Positions 1 through 37,266 of a stretch of 64,000 nucleotides of DNA are shown here, in pieces. Under the pieces are notes generated by a model that ran no database searches, had not been told where the DNA came from, and saw only the letters and a program-made list of their open reading frames with translations. Within the stretch, counting starts at the first letter, position 1; each line of letters opens with the position of its first letter. A program made the position numbers and the translations under genes. The DNA comes from Pagrus major (lineage: Eukaryota; Chordata; Actinopteri; Spariformes; Sparidae): the NCBI RefSeq assembly GCF_040436345.1, contig NC_133235.1:24142660-24206659 (forward strand). Direction: 5' to 3'.

Positions 1-536
1 GACTCACACTGAGGACCAGACACATCTTAAACGCTGACATCAGCCTGTTTCTACTTTTGTACAGAGTCAAATCATTTCTAATTGAGAATTCTCACGATTG
101 AAATGTATTGCCCGCAGTGCATTTCACAGCAGCTGTGTTTTATCGCTCGTGGACGTTATCTCAGCTGGAAATGAAGTGAACATCAATTGTCTCCGGTAGA
201 GGGAGGACGCCTAGCAGATCCTCATTAGGGAATACTTTATCTTTTCCTGACAAAGATATATGTGCTACGTGTCTACACCGCAAAGGCCCGCCCATTTCTG
301 AGAAAGCTCACGAACCACTGGCTGATGGTTTTTTTTTTTTTCTTCCAAGAAATGTATATCACACTGCTGCATATCCTGCTGGAATGATGAATGTTGTATT
401 GAAGTTGTTATTGATATTTCTTTATGCTGCGGTGACATATTCATTTGTGCAGCTCACTGGCAGCTCAATAAGAATACAAAGCTGGATTAAGGGTTTTGAT
501 TCAGATGCCAACCTTCAGTTTCTAACTTTTATTTGG

Positions 537-537
537 C

Positions 538-570
<33 letters not shown>
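537..570. repeat. (TCTG)n microsatellite
   Basis: About eight tandem tetranucleotide units read directly from the sequence; a run of CT/TC dinucleotides follows near 595-632. Confidence 0.9.
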
Positions 571-922
571 GGGAAAGCATTGTAGCTCCCCGTCCATCTC
601 TTTCTCTGTTCCTCTCTTTCTCTCTCTCTCTCACACATAGTTAGAAACACACAATGGGGCTAACTGGGGTACCAGTGCTTCACATTCAACACTTCCATCC
701 ATTATATCTGAACCTTACGTAAGACGGGGGGACAGACAGTGGTAGTCAAAAGAAAAGAAAAAAAATCTCTCCCCCTCTCTCTCACCGTCTGTCTCCGGGC
801 TGTGTTTGGAGAGGGAATGTCAAACCAAGTCCTGGAAAAAGCCTTTAAATGTTTCATGCTGTTTCATCACGGGGAAGAGAGAGGTTTTGCTGTGCTGCCG
901 AAGACTCACGTGTTCCTCCGCA

Positions 923-923
<1 letters not shown>

Positions 924-953
<30 letters not shown>
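924..953. repeat. (GT)n microsatellite
   Basis: About fifteen uninterrupted GT units upstream of fgf12; no gene context. Confidence 0.9.
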
Positions 954-955
<2 letters not shown>

Positions 956-2005
956 CCCCAGTCCATGCACTAGAAAACATGAAAACATGCACAGGCACAT
1001 GCTGGTAGACACACGTTCTGCAAGACATATTCAGGGACTTTGCTTTGCTTTGTTCTGATAACTTATTCTTCACAGTACGTTACAGTCATTCCCTGATTTC
1101 CAATCAAAAGAGGAGTATTTAACATGAAAGCCAGGGGCGGTTCTTGAGTCAAAAATTCTCCGGGGGGCCCCTCCAGCCTGATAAATAATCTGACACCAAT
1201 GAAAAATGTACGCAAGCAAACCTTTTCCATTATTTACATCAGTAAAACATTTTAAAATATAAAAACCAGAACAATTAAAATGCATAGCATCTAAACCCAC
1301 ATTATAAGGCCAGTGATAAAGCAGTCTGAGGCAACAGAGGTGCACAGTATGGTGCCTTTATGGGAGGTTTATAGTTGTCATTGCAAAATGTGCCAATATG
1401 AGTGGCCACTAATGGCCCCTTTTCCCCAAATTTCTTTGGTTTCTGCAGCTGCATTGCACTCACATGGTTTGCATCTGTCCCCAGATGTGATACACGCAGA
1501 CCACAGTCCGCTCTCTCTCCTGCAAAGAGTGTTAAAGGGCAGTTTTCTATGCTTTGGTGTTACAGTATTTCCCATGGCTTGTTATGAGGACCATTGTGCT
1601 GCTGTTGAGGACGTTATTTGTAATGTTTTGGTGTGTCATGGGGTCGTCCATTTCATTTCCATAAGCCCAAAATCGCATTTATCCGTGTTGTGTGCCCGCC
1701 TGGGTCTTCATTGTACCATTGGGTGTTTTGGTCGTGCAGGAACCTGTTGCAGGTAATCCCTTTAGCCAGAGTTAATATGTTCTTTATGGCACGTGTGGAG
1801 ACGAGGGGGGTGTTTAAATAAAATGGGTGCTTATGTCCCTTAAGTATAAGCTATGAAGAGGATGAGGATGCTGTACAGTATCAGCCAAAGCTGATTAAGA
1901 TGTATCTTTTTCATGCACACTGGGAGAGTTGACTGTCCCAGACTTTGCAACAGTGAGATCACCACACCTCTTTAGATAGACACATTGGCCCAAGGGACTA
2001 GACAA

Positions 2006-2031
2006 CCCCCCCCCCCCCCCCCCCCCCCCCC
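2006..2031. repeat. Poly-C homopolymer of 26 bases
   Basis: Uninterrupted C run. Such a long G/C homopolymer is uncommon and its exact length is likely uncertain in sequencing; the other strand could stack as G-rich structure. Confidence 0.85.
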
Positions 2032-2189
2032 GCATAAACATCCAGCCAGCATTTACCCCCCTGTTCCCTTCACACCTTTTTCCTCCTGGAGATCGTCCGT
2101 CTTTCCCTACACACAGCCGCTCTGAGGATTACTAATACGAACCTCAATCACGTATGATTGCGTTAAAAGAGTTGAAGAGGGAGCGAGGG

Positions 2190-2192
<3 letters not shown>

Positions 2193-2255
<63 letters not shown>
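2193..2255. repeat. (GA)n microsatellite upstream of fgf12
   Basis: About 31 GA units, purine-only on the plus strand, about 1.1 kb upstream of the fgf12 start codon. Purine-pyrimidine tracts of this kind can bind GAGA-type factors, but that role is inference only. Confidence 0.9.
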
Positions 2256-2261
<6 letters not shown>

Positions 2262-2536
2262 AGGCTATGGACCGAGACCGTCCCACTCTCGCTGTCGGCG
2301 ATGTAACGCACCGACAGGACCGCGCTTGGAGACGACGCTCGGGCTACTTTATTATTTGTGCGCTACAACAGAAAGCACTCCGGCGCGCGTCCACCTCCAA
2401 CTAATTGTTGCTTTTTCCCAGACGAGATTCCCGTCCTGCAGCCTGAAAATTATCTCTGCAGCATCCTTGCAGAGTAGCCTCTCTTTTTTCCTCTCTCTCT
2501 CTCTTGAGGTGCCATCGTCAGAACCGGAGAGACTCC

Positions 2537-2639
2537 TGCACACACACACACACACGCGTACACGCATGCACACACGCACGCACACGCAGCCTCCTGGAGC
2601 AGCAGCAGCAGCATCAGCAGCAGAAGCAGCAGCAGCCAG

Positions 2640-2641
<2 letters not shown>
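2537..2641. repeat. CA/CG-rich tract followed by (CAG)n-type trinucleotide repeat
   Basis: A compound CA array with CG and GT variants runs to about 2588. It is followed at 2598-2637 by an interrupted CAG repeat (CAT and AAG interruptions). It lies about 0.7 kb before the fgf12 start codon, in the probable promoter or 5' leader, so it is not translated in the reconstructed protein. Confidence 0.8.
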
Positions 2642-27314
<24,673 letters not shown>

Positions 27315-27452
27315 CAGCGGGGGGAGGGGCTTCCAGCGGGGGGGAGTGGCCTCGTCCTGACTCAGGGGGGAGGGGCCCTAGGAAAACTCAACGCCCCCCC
27401 AAAACACGCACCACCATCCCCTCTGATTTAAAAAGGAAGAGGGCGTTGCGAA

Positions 27453-27477
27453 GACGACGACGACGACGACGACGACG
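27453..27477. repeat. (GAC)n trinucleotide repeat in the fgf12 3' UTR
   Basis: Eight GAC/ACG-phase units followed by GAGGAG, 140 bases after the stop codon. A short AT dinucleotide run (27569-27584) follows. Confidence 0.85.
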
Positions 27478-27656
27478 AGGAGCTATTACTGTACACCCAA
27501 GACAACAAAAACAAAACTGAACTCTTGCCTGTGAAAACCTTTTAGATGAATTAATATGAAACCAGAGGATATATATATATATATGGAGAAAAAAAAACAT
27601 TTTCAATCAGGACTTGACCAACATTTTATGCAAAAAAAAGAGAAAAAGCTGTGATA

Positions 27657-27662
27657 AATAAA
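27657..27662 (+). terminator. fgf12: Candidate proximal polyadenylation signal of fgf12
   Basis: Canonical AATAAA 343 bases after the stop codon, the first in the 3' region, with a GT/T-rich stretch downstream near 27670-27690. Confidence 0.5.
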
Positions 27663-30485
27663 CAAAGGAATGGTGGTCTCTCTTCACACAAATGCGAATA
27701 TTTATCATTTCCAATTTATGCTGTGAAAAACAAGCTTTAATACATGTTCAATTTTCATACATTGGTTTCTTTTTTCTAAATGCTATTGCACTCTCATATG
27801 CTTTATTGTGTTATTGTTGTCGGTAATAACTATAACATCATCATCATCATCACCATCATAACTAATCTGTTGATCTTTACCATCCCAGTTACTATCACGG
27901 TAATTCTGGCTTGTTTTTGTTTCTGAGACGAAAGAAAGTAGTTTTTTTTTTTCAATTACTCTTTATGTTTTTTCTCTCATAGTTTGATCTTGAATGCACT
28001 GTCACACTACCTGCTCTGGTGTGAGGGTAAGACTGAATGTATTTGAGAGTTCTCTGTGTTGGACTCCAATAGAAAACAGAGTGCTTTGGGGTGGGATGTA
28101 ATTTACTCAGGTGTGTACTGTAAGTGTAACTAACGTGACTAAGACAGATAGGGCTGTTTCAAATGTTCTAACATGAACTTCCCCTATGTTGTTCTGCCAC
28201 GACAGGACGGGACTGACACAAGCAATATAATAGAGAGCAGTTTAGTATGTCTCTAAAAAATAGTAATAACAAAAGCTGACAACACATCTCCGTGGTTGTC
28301 AGCAGGGAGGTCCGACGAAGAAAGTTGTAAAAGTAAGTCCGAATCGAAGGTTTTGATATAGCTTCAATATACTCTTAACATTTGGATTATTAGGTTTTAA
28401 GCTAAGAGATGTCCAAACTTGTCAACGATGGCAAAGATTCTCTCCCAAAGCTGAGAGGAAGATAACGACCAGCATCAGCACTATGAGCCATGGCCTAGAA
28501 ACGGTCACTTCACATTTTGCACCTCAAGAAACACAGATCAGTTTCTCTGCTGTTAGCTAGGCTATAACAACAGCTCTCAAAATATAACTATATAACAGTA
28601 TTCAGGCTTTTGAACTATACGGACAAATCATGAAATAATCCTTGATAAACGACTTGTGCTGTGTGTGTTTTTTTTAAAGCAAGAGTAAGGATGGAAAGTT
28701 GTTCGGCGAGCCTGGCAGTGAAGATACGTGTTGACTGGTTTTCAAGAACTGTTTCTGTTACTTTCATTGTGAAGGAGATTTCTCAACACTGGTGGACAGG
28801 GTGCCTGACTGTTTAATAATCCGCTGACCTGACTTGTTGATGATTTCCATGTGAGGTCGGAATCATTAAGGGTTTTCCTTCCCAATGTGAGCAGAACGTC
28901 TCATTGAGGAACCGGTTCATCTGGATTTAGCCAGGTTGGGTCGAGGGTGTGTTGCCATCTTGGTTTCTCTGACATGGTAATCCATACAGTCTCCGTCCCC
29001 ACTGGTTTTATGACCCATGAAATGAGCCATTTGCTGCATTGTGGAGGAAAGCTTCTCTTTCATAAATCAACATGCTGACAGGGCTGTATAAACAAGGTGA
29101 ATTGACTGGTACACCGCGTACGCCGTGTACGCCACATAGCTCATTCCTAATCCCCAATTAGTTTGTCTAACTCAGGAAGTCCTACACTTGTTCCGCGAAT
29201 GGGGCCAGACATAAAGGCTGGCCGCTCGTTGTCCAGCACCCGTTGCACAAAGCCTGGCCACTGGTGTGGGGTTTAAGGAGATCGGGATGGGGTCGATGGG
29301 GATTTTATCATTAAAGGTGGTGTACAGCTAAGCTGAGCCAGTCTAGGAGGGATGAAAAGGAGCTGAGACAAAAGCATGACCATCGCATGACTGTAAAAGT
29401 TGATGTAAGCGTGAGGAGAGAGGATGTGGGGAGAAAAGGTACCAAACTTTTTTATGCAACGTTTTAGCGAGAGTTTATACATCTCTTTCTCTAGAGAGTC
29501 GGTGGTATGTACAGTAAATAGCACACATTCAGTTGCACAGAGCAAATCGCAGTGATATATCATTTATATATCATCTAGGAAGGGTCTTCCACCTAGGGCC
29601 CAGGTCCATAGCCAGTGCGAGTTACCTGCAAGAGCTAACGGTAGATTAGTTCGACTTCCACGGCACCTGCATCATAACACTGACACATACAGTATATTAG
29701 ACGTGACACTGAAAGTCAGCAGGCAAGACCAGCATATCTAGGTATCTTTTTATAGAGGTTTATATTGGTGCAAATGGGATACATGTGGACTTAAAGCAAT
29801 GCATGAAATCGGATGTACTCGATGTCAACAGTTGACAGTAGAATGAGAGGATTTGAGAAAAGGGATGCCTAAAGCGAGGAGGTAAAAATAGCTGATGTGA
29901 GAAAGCCGTAAAGGAGAGCACTTTTCGGGGGGGGGGGGGGGACTATTGATGTATGAAAGGGTGAGAAAAGGCTTTGGTTGTATGTGATCTTAAGTATAAT
30001 TTATTGTTTCTTTGTTTGCAGATGATTTCACTGCATTGGAACACGCTCATATATGCATTATGAATTGTGAGATGAAATAAAAAAAACAAAAAATATGCAT
30101 TGATATTAAAAATCAGAATGAAGTTAGTGATTGTTTAAGAATAAAGACTATGTTATCAAAAGCTTTCACCTACGCAGTGATTGATTCAATGTGTTGCTGA
30201 TCATGACTGACGGCTGTTGTGTCTGTCTTCTTCTTTTATTTATTAATGTCACTCATCGCAAACAACAAGAGAAAGCCGCAGACAAACTACATCCATCAAT
30301 GTGGGTTTTTATGCAGCGGTTCGCATCCAGAAAATCCAATCCGTTTCCTCTATCAATTCACCGGGGGTGATTTATCTCCTCGCTAGCCCCTAAATCCGTT
30401 GTGTCATTTTGGGATGGCGCTCCTTCGCCCTTAATTCTCCCGTTGTCATGGAAACAGACCTTCCGTGCCGTCTGCAAGGAGAATG

Positions 30486-30637
30486 AGGAGGAAGAAGAGG
30501 AGGAGGAGGAGGAGGAGGAGGAGGAGGATGAAGGCTCCCCTGACTTTCAGGACGTGGCTTGTCTTCTCTCCCGCTGATGGCTGCAGCACAGAGAACAGCG
30601 GAGTTGGAGGAGGGAGGGGAGGGGAGGGGAGGGGAGG
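30486..30637. repeat. (GGA)n and (GGGGA)n purine-rich arrays
   Basis: GGA units at 30486-30529 and GGGGA units at 30608-30637, separated by 78 bases of unique sequence. They create glutamate- and arginine-rich or proline-rich chance ORFs on the two strands. Confidence 0.85.
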
Positions 30638-30851
30638 CTGGCATGTTCTCTTTTTTTCTGTCTCAGCGTTTCACTATGTTGCGCTAAACAGCTGAAAAGT
30701 GTGCCGCGCTGCAACCTGGAAGACAAATTCATCGATGCACCCGATAAGATGGAGAAAGATGGGGTGATAGAGAGAGAAGGGCGACAAAAAGATAGAAAGT
30801 TAAAGGCAAATGTAAATGGGACAAGCTAGACGAAAGTTCTCCATCTAATGT

Positions 30852-30940
30852 GTTTCATGGAAATCCATCCAATAGTTGTTGTAACATTTCACCCACAACC
30901 ACAGATGGTAGAGCAAGAGGAAAAGTCAGGAAATCACTAA
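30852..30940 (+). repeat. Dispersed teleost repeat, module 1
   Basis: Contains TTTCATGGAAATCCATCCAA, TAGTTGTTG and AGAGGAAAAGTCAGG phrases shared with the two modules at 31940-32110 and 32945-33155. I recognise the phrase set as a common interspersed repeat of ray-finned fish; its class is unknown to me. Confidence 0.5.
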
Positions 30941-31939
30941 TCTCGGAACCCATAGGCTATCATCTGACAGCAATTTATGTTGACTGGGAAGTCAGAATAT
31001 CTGGGTTCCCGGTCGGGCACCGACTTCAGAAACCAAGATGGCTTCCGAGCATCCAAAGCTGTGAAATTAGCACTTCTGTCTTGTTTGTGTCTCATTAAAT
31101 CGGTCTTACACACAGTACTGTCCAGCATCTACCTGTAGAAATGTTGCCTCTGTGTTTGTATGCACATAATATCGCGTAATATGTTGTTACTAAATGTTAA
31201 TGCGATACACCTTTAGCCTCTGCGGGCAACTGCCAATGTTTCAGGGCCTCTGATGTAGCAAGCTAGGCCAAGACTTCCTCTTCTGTGTGCAGGTCAGGGC
31301 TTACAGTCCAATTAGCAACTAGGGACACAAGAATGGAGCTGGAGTTGAGAGACGACTAATCTCTGTAAACAGATATTGATTATAAACACAGATAAATCAA
31401 AGCTGCCGTGAGCTTTGTCGTCAATTTAGCTAATTTCCTGTTTGTTTTACAGTTAGCAATCATCTCCCTTCTCTCTAGATCACCACACTTGCACGACTTC
31501 TTCCTTTTTTTTTTCTAGGCAGCTGTCTTTGCCTTTCTTTTGACCAAGTGCTTTTCATGGCTTGGCCTGGTTGTTAGTATAAGCCGTCATCAAAGCGCTG
31601 GAATTGGTAGCTTTCTCTGTTCTGCATTACATTTCCAACATTACATTTCAAATTCTTGTCCATTGAATACAGATTCTGCTGTTTATAGATATTCAGATCC
31701 ACTAACACCAAGAAGATTCATCTTCTGATAACCACGACTGTCAGTACAAAATGTTTCGCTTGTTCATCCAGCTGATGTTTTGATGATTTCTCAGGATAAG
31801 TGAAAATTAAACCAGAGGGAATTTGGGGATCACTGAAGTAATAAAGTAAAGTAATCCTCTCATGAAATTCCAAATACCGCATTTTATAGCATCCAATAGC
31901 TGTCAAGAGATGTTATCAGTAACTTGAATTTTTAATCTG

Positions 31940-32110
31940 CTGGAGGGGCTAGAGGAAAAATAAGGGGATCAAAGCCAGTAGGATTCATCCTTTGGGGAAC
32001 AAGAATGTTTGCACAAAGGTTCACAGTAATCCATCCAGTAGTTGTTGCTTTTTCAGTCTGGACCAAACTGGTCCGACCAGCTTTGCCATCGCCACTAGCA
32101 TGGCTGAAAA
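31940..32110 (+). repeat. Dispersed teleost repeat, module 2
   Basis: Shares CTAGAGGAAAAATAAGGGGATC, cut here as AGAGGAAAAA and GGGGATCA, plus TAATCCATCCAGTAGTTGTT, CAGTCTGGACCAAA and CTAGCATGGCTGAAAA with the family. Confidence 0.5.
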
Positions 32111-32944
32111 AACCTGCAACTCACACTCATGTCTAATCGCAATCAATATTCTGTCCTGTTCACAGCATCCTCCTCTGTAATTAACTTTCATTAAGATACA
32201 TAAACAAGTCAAGGCCAGCTATTCAGACTCCCGGGGGAGTTTGAGTCTAAACAGGGTCATCTGTTTAGCAACACATAGGAAGGGCGAGAGCTGCAATCAG
32301 CTTGACGGCTGCTCCGCTCTCCTCTCTTCACCTCTCTTCTCAGCTACAGCTGTGGCTGTGACCTCTGCTACACCTCTGCCCTCCACCTGTCCTCCACCAC
32401 CTTCCCTCCTTTCCCTCCTGTGTGGAAGAGGCAACATTGGACTCCATGGCTGTATTGAAATCTTGCCAGGAGTGCAGATGGACTTTGTCGTGAAGCATTA
32501 CTTTACTCACATGTATTATTCAAGTATATCAACATGTTAATAACATGTTGGCATCTCATTAGGATCAGCGTACTAAAATAGTGAATGAACAGCAATATTA
32601 ACTTTGGAAAAGTTTAACTTTTTCAGTGGTATTTGTTTTTCCATTCATTTCATTGTGTGATAAGTTCTATGACAGTAAGAAAGTGGATTGTCATATTTAC
32701 AGACTTGGACAGGAACATTGCAGCTTCAAAACAAAAGTGACAAATGATTTAGCGTCGCGTTTATCTCAATGCAAAACAACCCTTATCAAGACTAAAGCTG
32801 AGCAGCCTTCTCCAGTAATACTCTTTATAAGGTTACCCTTGACAATGCAAATGTCGCGTACGATATATGCCTAAATCAAAATAACCTTCAAACCTTTCAA
32901 AGACAAAGGAGACGATCACGTATGGCCATCAATCATTTGAGCCA

Positions 32945-33155
32945 ACAGGGGTGAATTTCTGTACCAAATTTCATGGCAATCCATCCAACAGTTCCTGTGA
33001 TGCTAGAGAAAAGCTCAGGAGCTAACCAGAGTCAGTAAGACTCATTCTGTGTGGTCTGTAATTTCATCTTAATCCTGTTTAATAGTTGATAGTTCAGTTG
33101 AGACCAAAGTGGTGGGCTAATTTACAGACATACATTAGCCGCTAGCGTGGCTAAT
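32945..33155 (+). repeat. Dispersed teleost repeat, module 3
   Basis: Contains TTTCATGGCAATCCATCCAA, GAGACCAAAGTGGTGG and GCTAGCGTGGCTAATAA, in the same order as in the modules at 30852 and 31940, with different internal gaps. Confidence 0.5.
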
Positions 33156-33990
33156 AACTACGTGCCCAATATTTGCTGTGGGTATTCATGAATGGATTAT
33201 CTTTCCTCTTGTTACTGGGCCCAAATTTCCACGTGCTCACAAGAAATATGAGCATGTAAGACTGCTGAGACATTTAATGAGCGCAATTCATGCTCCCCTC
33301 ACCTCACAGAAGATGAACTGTTTCCATTTTGGACACACTATGAGCTTGTTCCTGTGCCACCCTCAGGTCAGAATATCAGGTTTGTATACACGAGATCTCC
33401 CATCTCACTGAGATAAAGGAGCTGTGAAATTTGATTATCCCAGCAGGATGCCTGTGAATACTGTGAACACACTGTGCACCTGATATAAATCCTTTCGATA
33501 CTTTAATCTCTCAAATTGTTCATTAAACAGACAAAACAGGTGGCGGTTTTAAAACGACACTACATTAGTTTTGACTGCTTAAACACCATCCTGTTTTTTT
33601 TTCCAAAAGTCTCATCCCGTGGTGATTTCATTCCTCTATTTTTTTGCTTCAAACCACCTGTGTTAAAATGTGGCAGATTTGTGGCAGGAGACTGAATGGA
33701 TTTCATTGCATTTTAAAGGTCTCAGCTGGCACACTTAACAACATCTCTGCAATACAGAAATCCCTTTGCCAGGATTATGTCAAATGCTTCTCAGTGTCAT
33801 AAGCAGTGGCAGACTCAGTGTTTGAAGGGCAGGGGCAGAAAAAAGTCATGACACATTTCTGGTGAAATAGTTACAAATCCTGGTTAAGATTAAAACAAAA
33901 TACGTTTCTATGGTAGGAAAGTTTGGAGGCCAACTAATTTTCAAGCACGAAGGGCAGCCTATATGGCACTGAATTGCTTTTTGTTCACTG

Positions 33991-34788
33991 GAAGGGTGTC
34001 CTAGAAGGCACTTTATCACATTTCATCCATAGGAAAACCATCGTAGAGGGCACTTTATCACATTTCGTCCATAGGAAGGGCACCCTAGAGGGCACTTTAT
34101 CACATTTCATGCACTGGAAAGCCATCCTAGAGGGTACTTTATCACATTTCATCCATAGGAAGGGCACCCTAGAGGGCACTTTATCACATTTCATGCACTG
34201 GAAAGCCATCCTAGAGGGCACTTTATCACATTTTATCCATAGGAAGGCCACCCTGGAGGGCACTTTATCACATTTCATCCATAGGAAGGGCACCCTAGAG
34301 GGTACTTTATCACATTTCATGCACTGGAAAGCCATCCTAGAGGGCACTTTATTTACATTTTATCCATAGGAAGGCCACCCTGGAGGGCACTTTATCACAT
34401 TTTATCCATAGGAAGGCCACTCTGGAGGGCACTTTATCACATTTTATCCATAGGAAGGCCACCCTGGAGGGCACTTTATCACATTTTATCCATAGGAAGG
34501 CCACCCTAGAGGGCACTTTATCACATTTTATCCATAGGAATGCCACCCTGGAGGGCACTTTATCACATTTCATTCATAGGAAGGGCACCCTAGAGGGCAC
34601 ATTATCACATTTCTTCCACTGGAAGGGCACCCTAGAGGGTACTTTATCACATTTTGTCCACTGGAAGGCCACCCTAGAGTGCACTTTATCACATTTCATC
34701 CATAGGAAGGGCACCCTAGAGGACACTTTATCACATTTTGTCCACTGGAAAGCCATCCTAGAGGGCACTTCAACATGTTTTATCTACC
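33991..34788. repeat. 42-bp minisatellite, about 19 copies, open in one frame on both strands
   Basis: Each unit begins GAAGGGCACCCTAGAGGGCA and continues with CTTTATCACATTTCATCCATAG. I count 19 units by eye, the last decayed. Variants fall into recurring types: GAAAGCCATC versus GAAGGGCACC heads and ATGCACTG versus ATCCATAG tails, which alternate as 84-bp pairs in the first half. A later block (34375-34555) is a more homogeneous run of GAAGGCCACC units. Because 42 is a multiple of three, long ORFs result on both strands; these encode only the repeat and carry no start or domain evidence. One unit near 34350 carries a single-base insertion that breaks the frames. Confidence 0.93.
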
Positions 34789-37266
34789 ATAGGGGCATCG
34801 AAGAGTCATCATAATATGAATCGAATCATAAATGTTCTTTTGGCTGCACACAACACCAAAAGTCCTTCAATAAGTATTACATTTGAGCATTTGGCTATAA
34901 TAAAGATGCAGCTAATGGAGAACTTTTAGGCTTTTGCAAATAGCTAGGTCAACAACTCAGACATCTATTTACGGCCTCTACGGTTATTTATACTCACCTG
35001 CACATGACTTTGTTTGCCTTTTGCAGACTCATAAGCACACAGAGTAAAGCATGTTCCCCATCTTCTATCCCAGGCATCTTTCTTCCCTCGCCGTCTACCT
35101 CTTTTGTGTCCTGTTGTTTTGATATGGGCCTGCGCCACTGGGACTCTGCTTGTTTCTCTTTTCTCGTCCTCCCAGGGAGAGGATGAGGGAACTCCTACTC
35201 AGAAGTGGGGCGTTCAGTTCTACTCATTAAAAATAATTGGTCTCTGTTCAATTAAGGCTCAGTGATGCTCCTTTGATCTATCAAGCTCAGAGTTTTTTAT
35301 CTTTGTCTTTTACATCCAAATCAACTGCTCAGAGTTGGCAAAAGTATTGGATAATTGGCTCTAATGTGCTTACTTCCGTAAAGTTGGTAGAGAGGGAGGA
35401 GGAGGGGGGGGCATCTTGGAAGTGATTATGAATGAATGAAATGAGTTCTGATGGTTAAAGAGTTAAAGAGATTGAGTTCAACCCTCTAAGATCTGCCTTG
35501 CACCTTGTCCCGAGACGATAAAAACAGATCACTTTACCTTCTCTCTGCCTCACTTTGCCTGCGATTCGCTGCTTTTGGCTTCTCCACTGCCAGCAAAACC
35601 GATCCGTCAGAGACATAAGACACACAAACCTTCATGCACAGTGCACACACGCGCCCACACACACCGTAATCCCACTCACCCAGCCGCCCACCCACACACC
35701 CACTCACCCACTCTGTATTTGTTACTCTCACGCACTCTTATTGAAGAAGCTCTGCAGTATGAGCATGTTAATGCGCTGGCAGTGGTTCCTGTTACCGAGT
35801 GGAGCTGTTCTGTTGAATCCCAATAGCCCAGGGACAGAAAGGATACTAAGCCAAGCCTCGACTGCAGTTATCCTCCAACACTGCTACTTTAATAATTTTC
35901 TCTCTCACCCCCTTTGCACATCCTCTCTTCCTCTACTTTCTCACTTTCTTAATCTCTATTCCCTCTCCTCCTCTCTACCTAATTTGATACATTTCTCCTC
36001 AGTCTTCTTCGCCCTGCACCCTATACATCTACTTATTTTTCCTTAATGTGTTCCACCTACAGTCGTCTAATTGAGGTTAATGAGTTCATGTAATTCTCAC
36101 TGAATTTATCTTAAACGCCTACATGCATGCATAATGCATACATGAAGATCGATGCATTTTTACCGGAAAGGTCTCTGGGACGCACACACTGCTGCTGAGC
36201 CACCTAAGTGCATGCTCATCGGTGCAATAATGTCTGACGTTACGAGGAATATGTTGTGCACACCAGCGCATACAGGCATGCATGAACTGCACGCACAGAT
36301 GCAAAGAAACATCTTGTGTCTCATCGCAGATTGCATGTGTAACACTTAAATAAGGAAAAACATACGCTTTAATCGCTAGAGTGACAATTGGAGGGAACAT
36401 CAAAGACGAGAGGAACGGATGTCTGTAATTTTGTTGGTTTATTGCTTTGCTAGTCGACCACGGAGACCACTTGGCAACATCAGACACACTGCAGACGTTT
36501 ATTACATTTAAAGTCTATCTGGATTCAACAAAGAGAAGAACAGCCTCCTCTGCTGGAGTGAAAATAATGTGACAAAGAGGGCTCGTACAGTGCAGGATGA
36601 CTGATGTGTTGGATGAATGAATGCGAGTGATCTTGACTGAAATAGAACAAAATACATCAAGAACAAGACTCATTTCAACAGGCCAGTGGAGTTTTTCAGA
36701 TCTCTGCGGGACTCTTCTAACTATATGTCTTTGACAAGCACAATATGCTGTTGATTCACCGATCATTGCATATTCAGTTGGTTGTGATCACCTCCCACAG
36801 ACTGCCAGGTGTACTGTAAATAATGCAGATATGCAGCAACAAGAGGGTCAACAGGTGTTGCACAAACGGCAAGAATGGGAAGTGGCTGTCGGTACAGCTC
36901 CAAGCTGCTCTGCAGTCCAGAAGCAGCCAGTATGTTGAGACTCATCACACTAAACTAGTGAAATAAAACATGAATGTTAATGCCTTTTAATTTTCTCTTG
37001 TAGAGGGGATGGAGGTGACTGCTAACGACAAAGGAGGAGGTATAGGGTTTTGCTTTTTTATACTATTGTTGCATCAAAGGTTCAAATTTCTTGTATCATG
37101 ACAACCTTAGTATGTAGTCATTATGTACATTCATACATAGTTTGCAACCACTATTTTTATATTCACAGGCAACAAATTAAAGCTGCCAAAATGTTCTTTA
37201 GAAATTACACAAATAAATAAATATCCCATCAATGTTGATGTGAGCATGAACAGCATGAAGCAGTTG
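34789..37266. other. Intergenic region between the minisatellite and the somatostatin-like gene
   Basis: No established gene. The CA-rich/proline-rich open frame at 35555-36046 is a low-complexity artefact of a CAC-rich tract (35615-35710). A stretch at 37004-37039 is flanked by good splice-site sequences on the plus strand but has no supporting similarity. Confidence 0.55.

Larger units (their letters stand above)
27315..30100 (+). other. fgf12: fgf12 3' untranslated region and downstream flank
   Basis: The region after the stop codon is GC-rich at first (27315-27420) and then A/T-rich. The first canonical AATAAA is at 27657-27662, giving a roughly 350-base 3' UTR. Further AATAAA hexamers at 30076-30081 and 30140-30145 would allow a 2.8-kb form. 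Vertebrate FGF12 messages often have long 3' UTRs, so both are possible. No coding exon is seen. The run of 15 G at 29927-29941 is a homopolymer. Confidence 0.55.
30101..33990. other. Intergenic region between fgf12 and the minisatellite
   Basis: No gene was recognised. It holds GGA and GGGGA purine arrays (30486-30529 and 30608-30637) and three related dispersed repeat modules (30852-30940, 31940-32110, 32945-33155). Open frames of 60-100 codons here have no domain and low-complexity composition. Confidence 0.6.

Noticed and set aside
1313..1756. 147-codon ORF near the left edge
   Set aside because: Cys-rich translation without domain order; overlapping open frames on both strands suggest old repeat-derived DNA rather than a gene.
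33985..34768. Long repeat ORFs on both strands (131, 120, 74 and 64 codons) suggesting a repeat protein gene
   Set aside because: They are the translation of a 42-bp minisatellite whose unit is a multiple of three. Both strands are open equally, there is no domain, and a single-base insertion near 34350 breaks the frames.
35555..36046. 163-codon plus-strand ORF
   Set aside because: Composition follows a CAC-rich low-complexity tract and a pyrimidine-rich tail; no family resemblance, no splice context.
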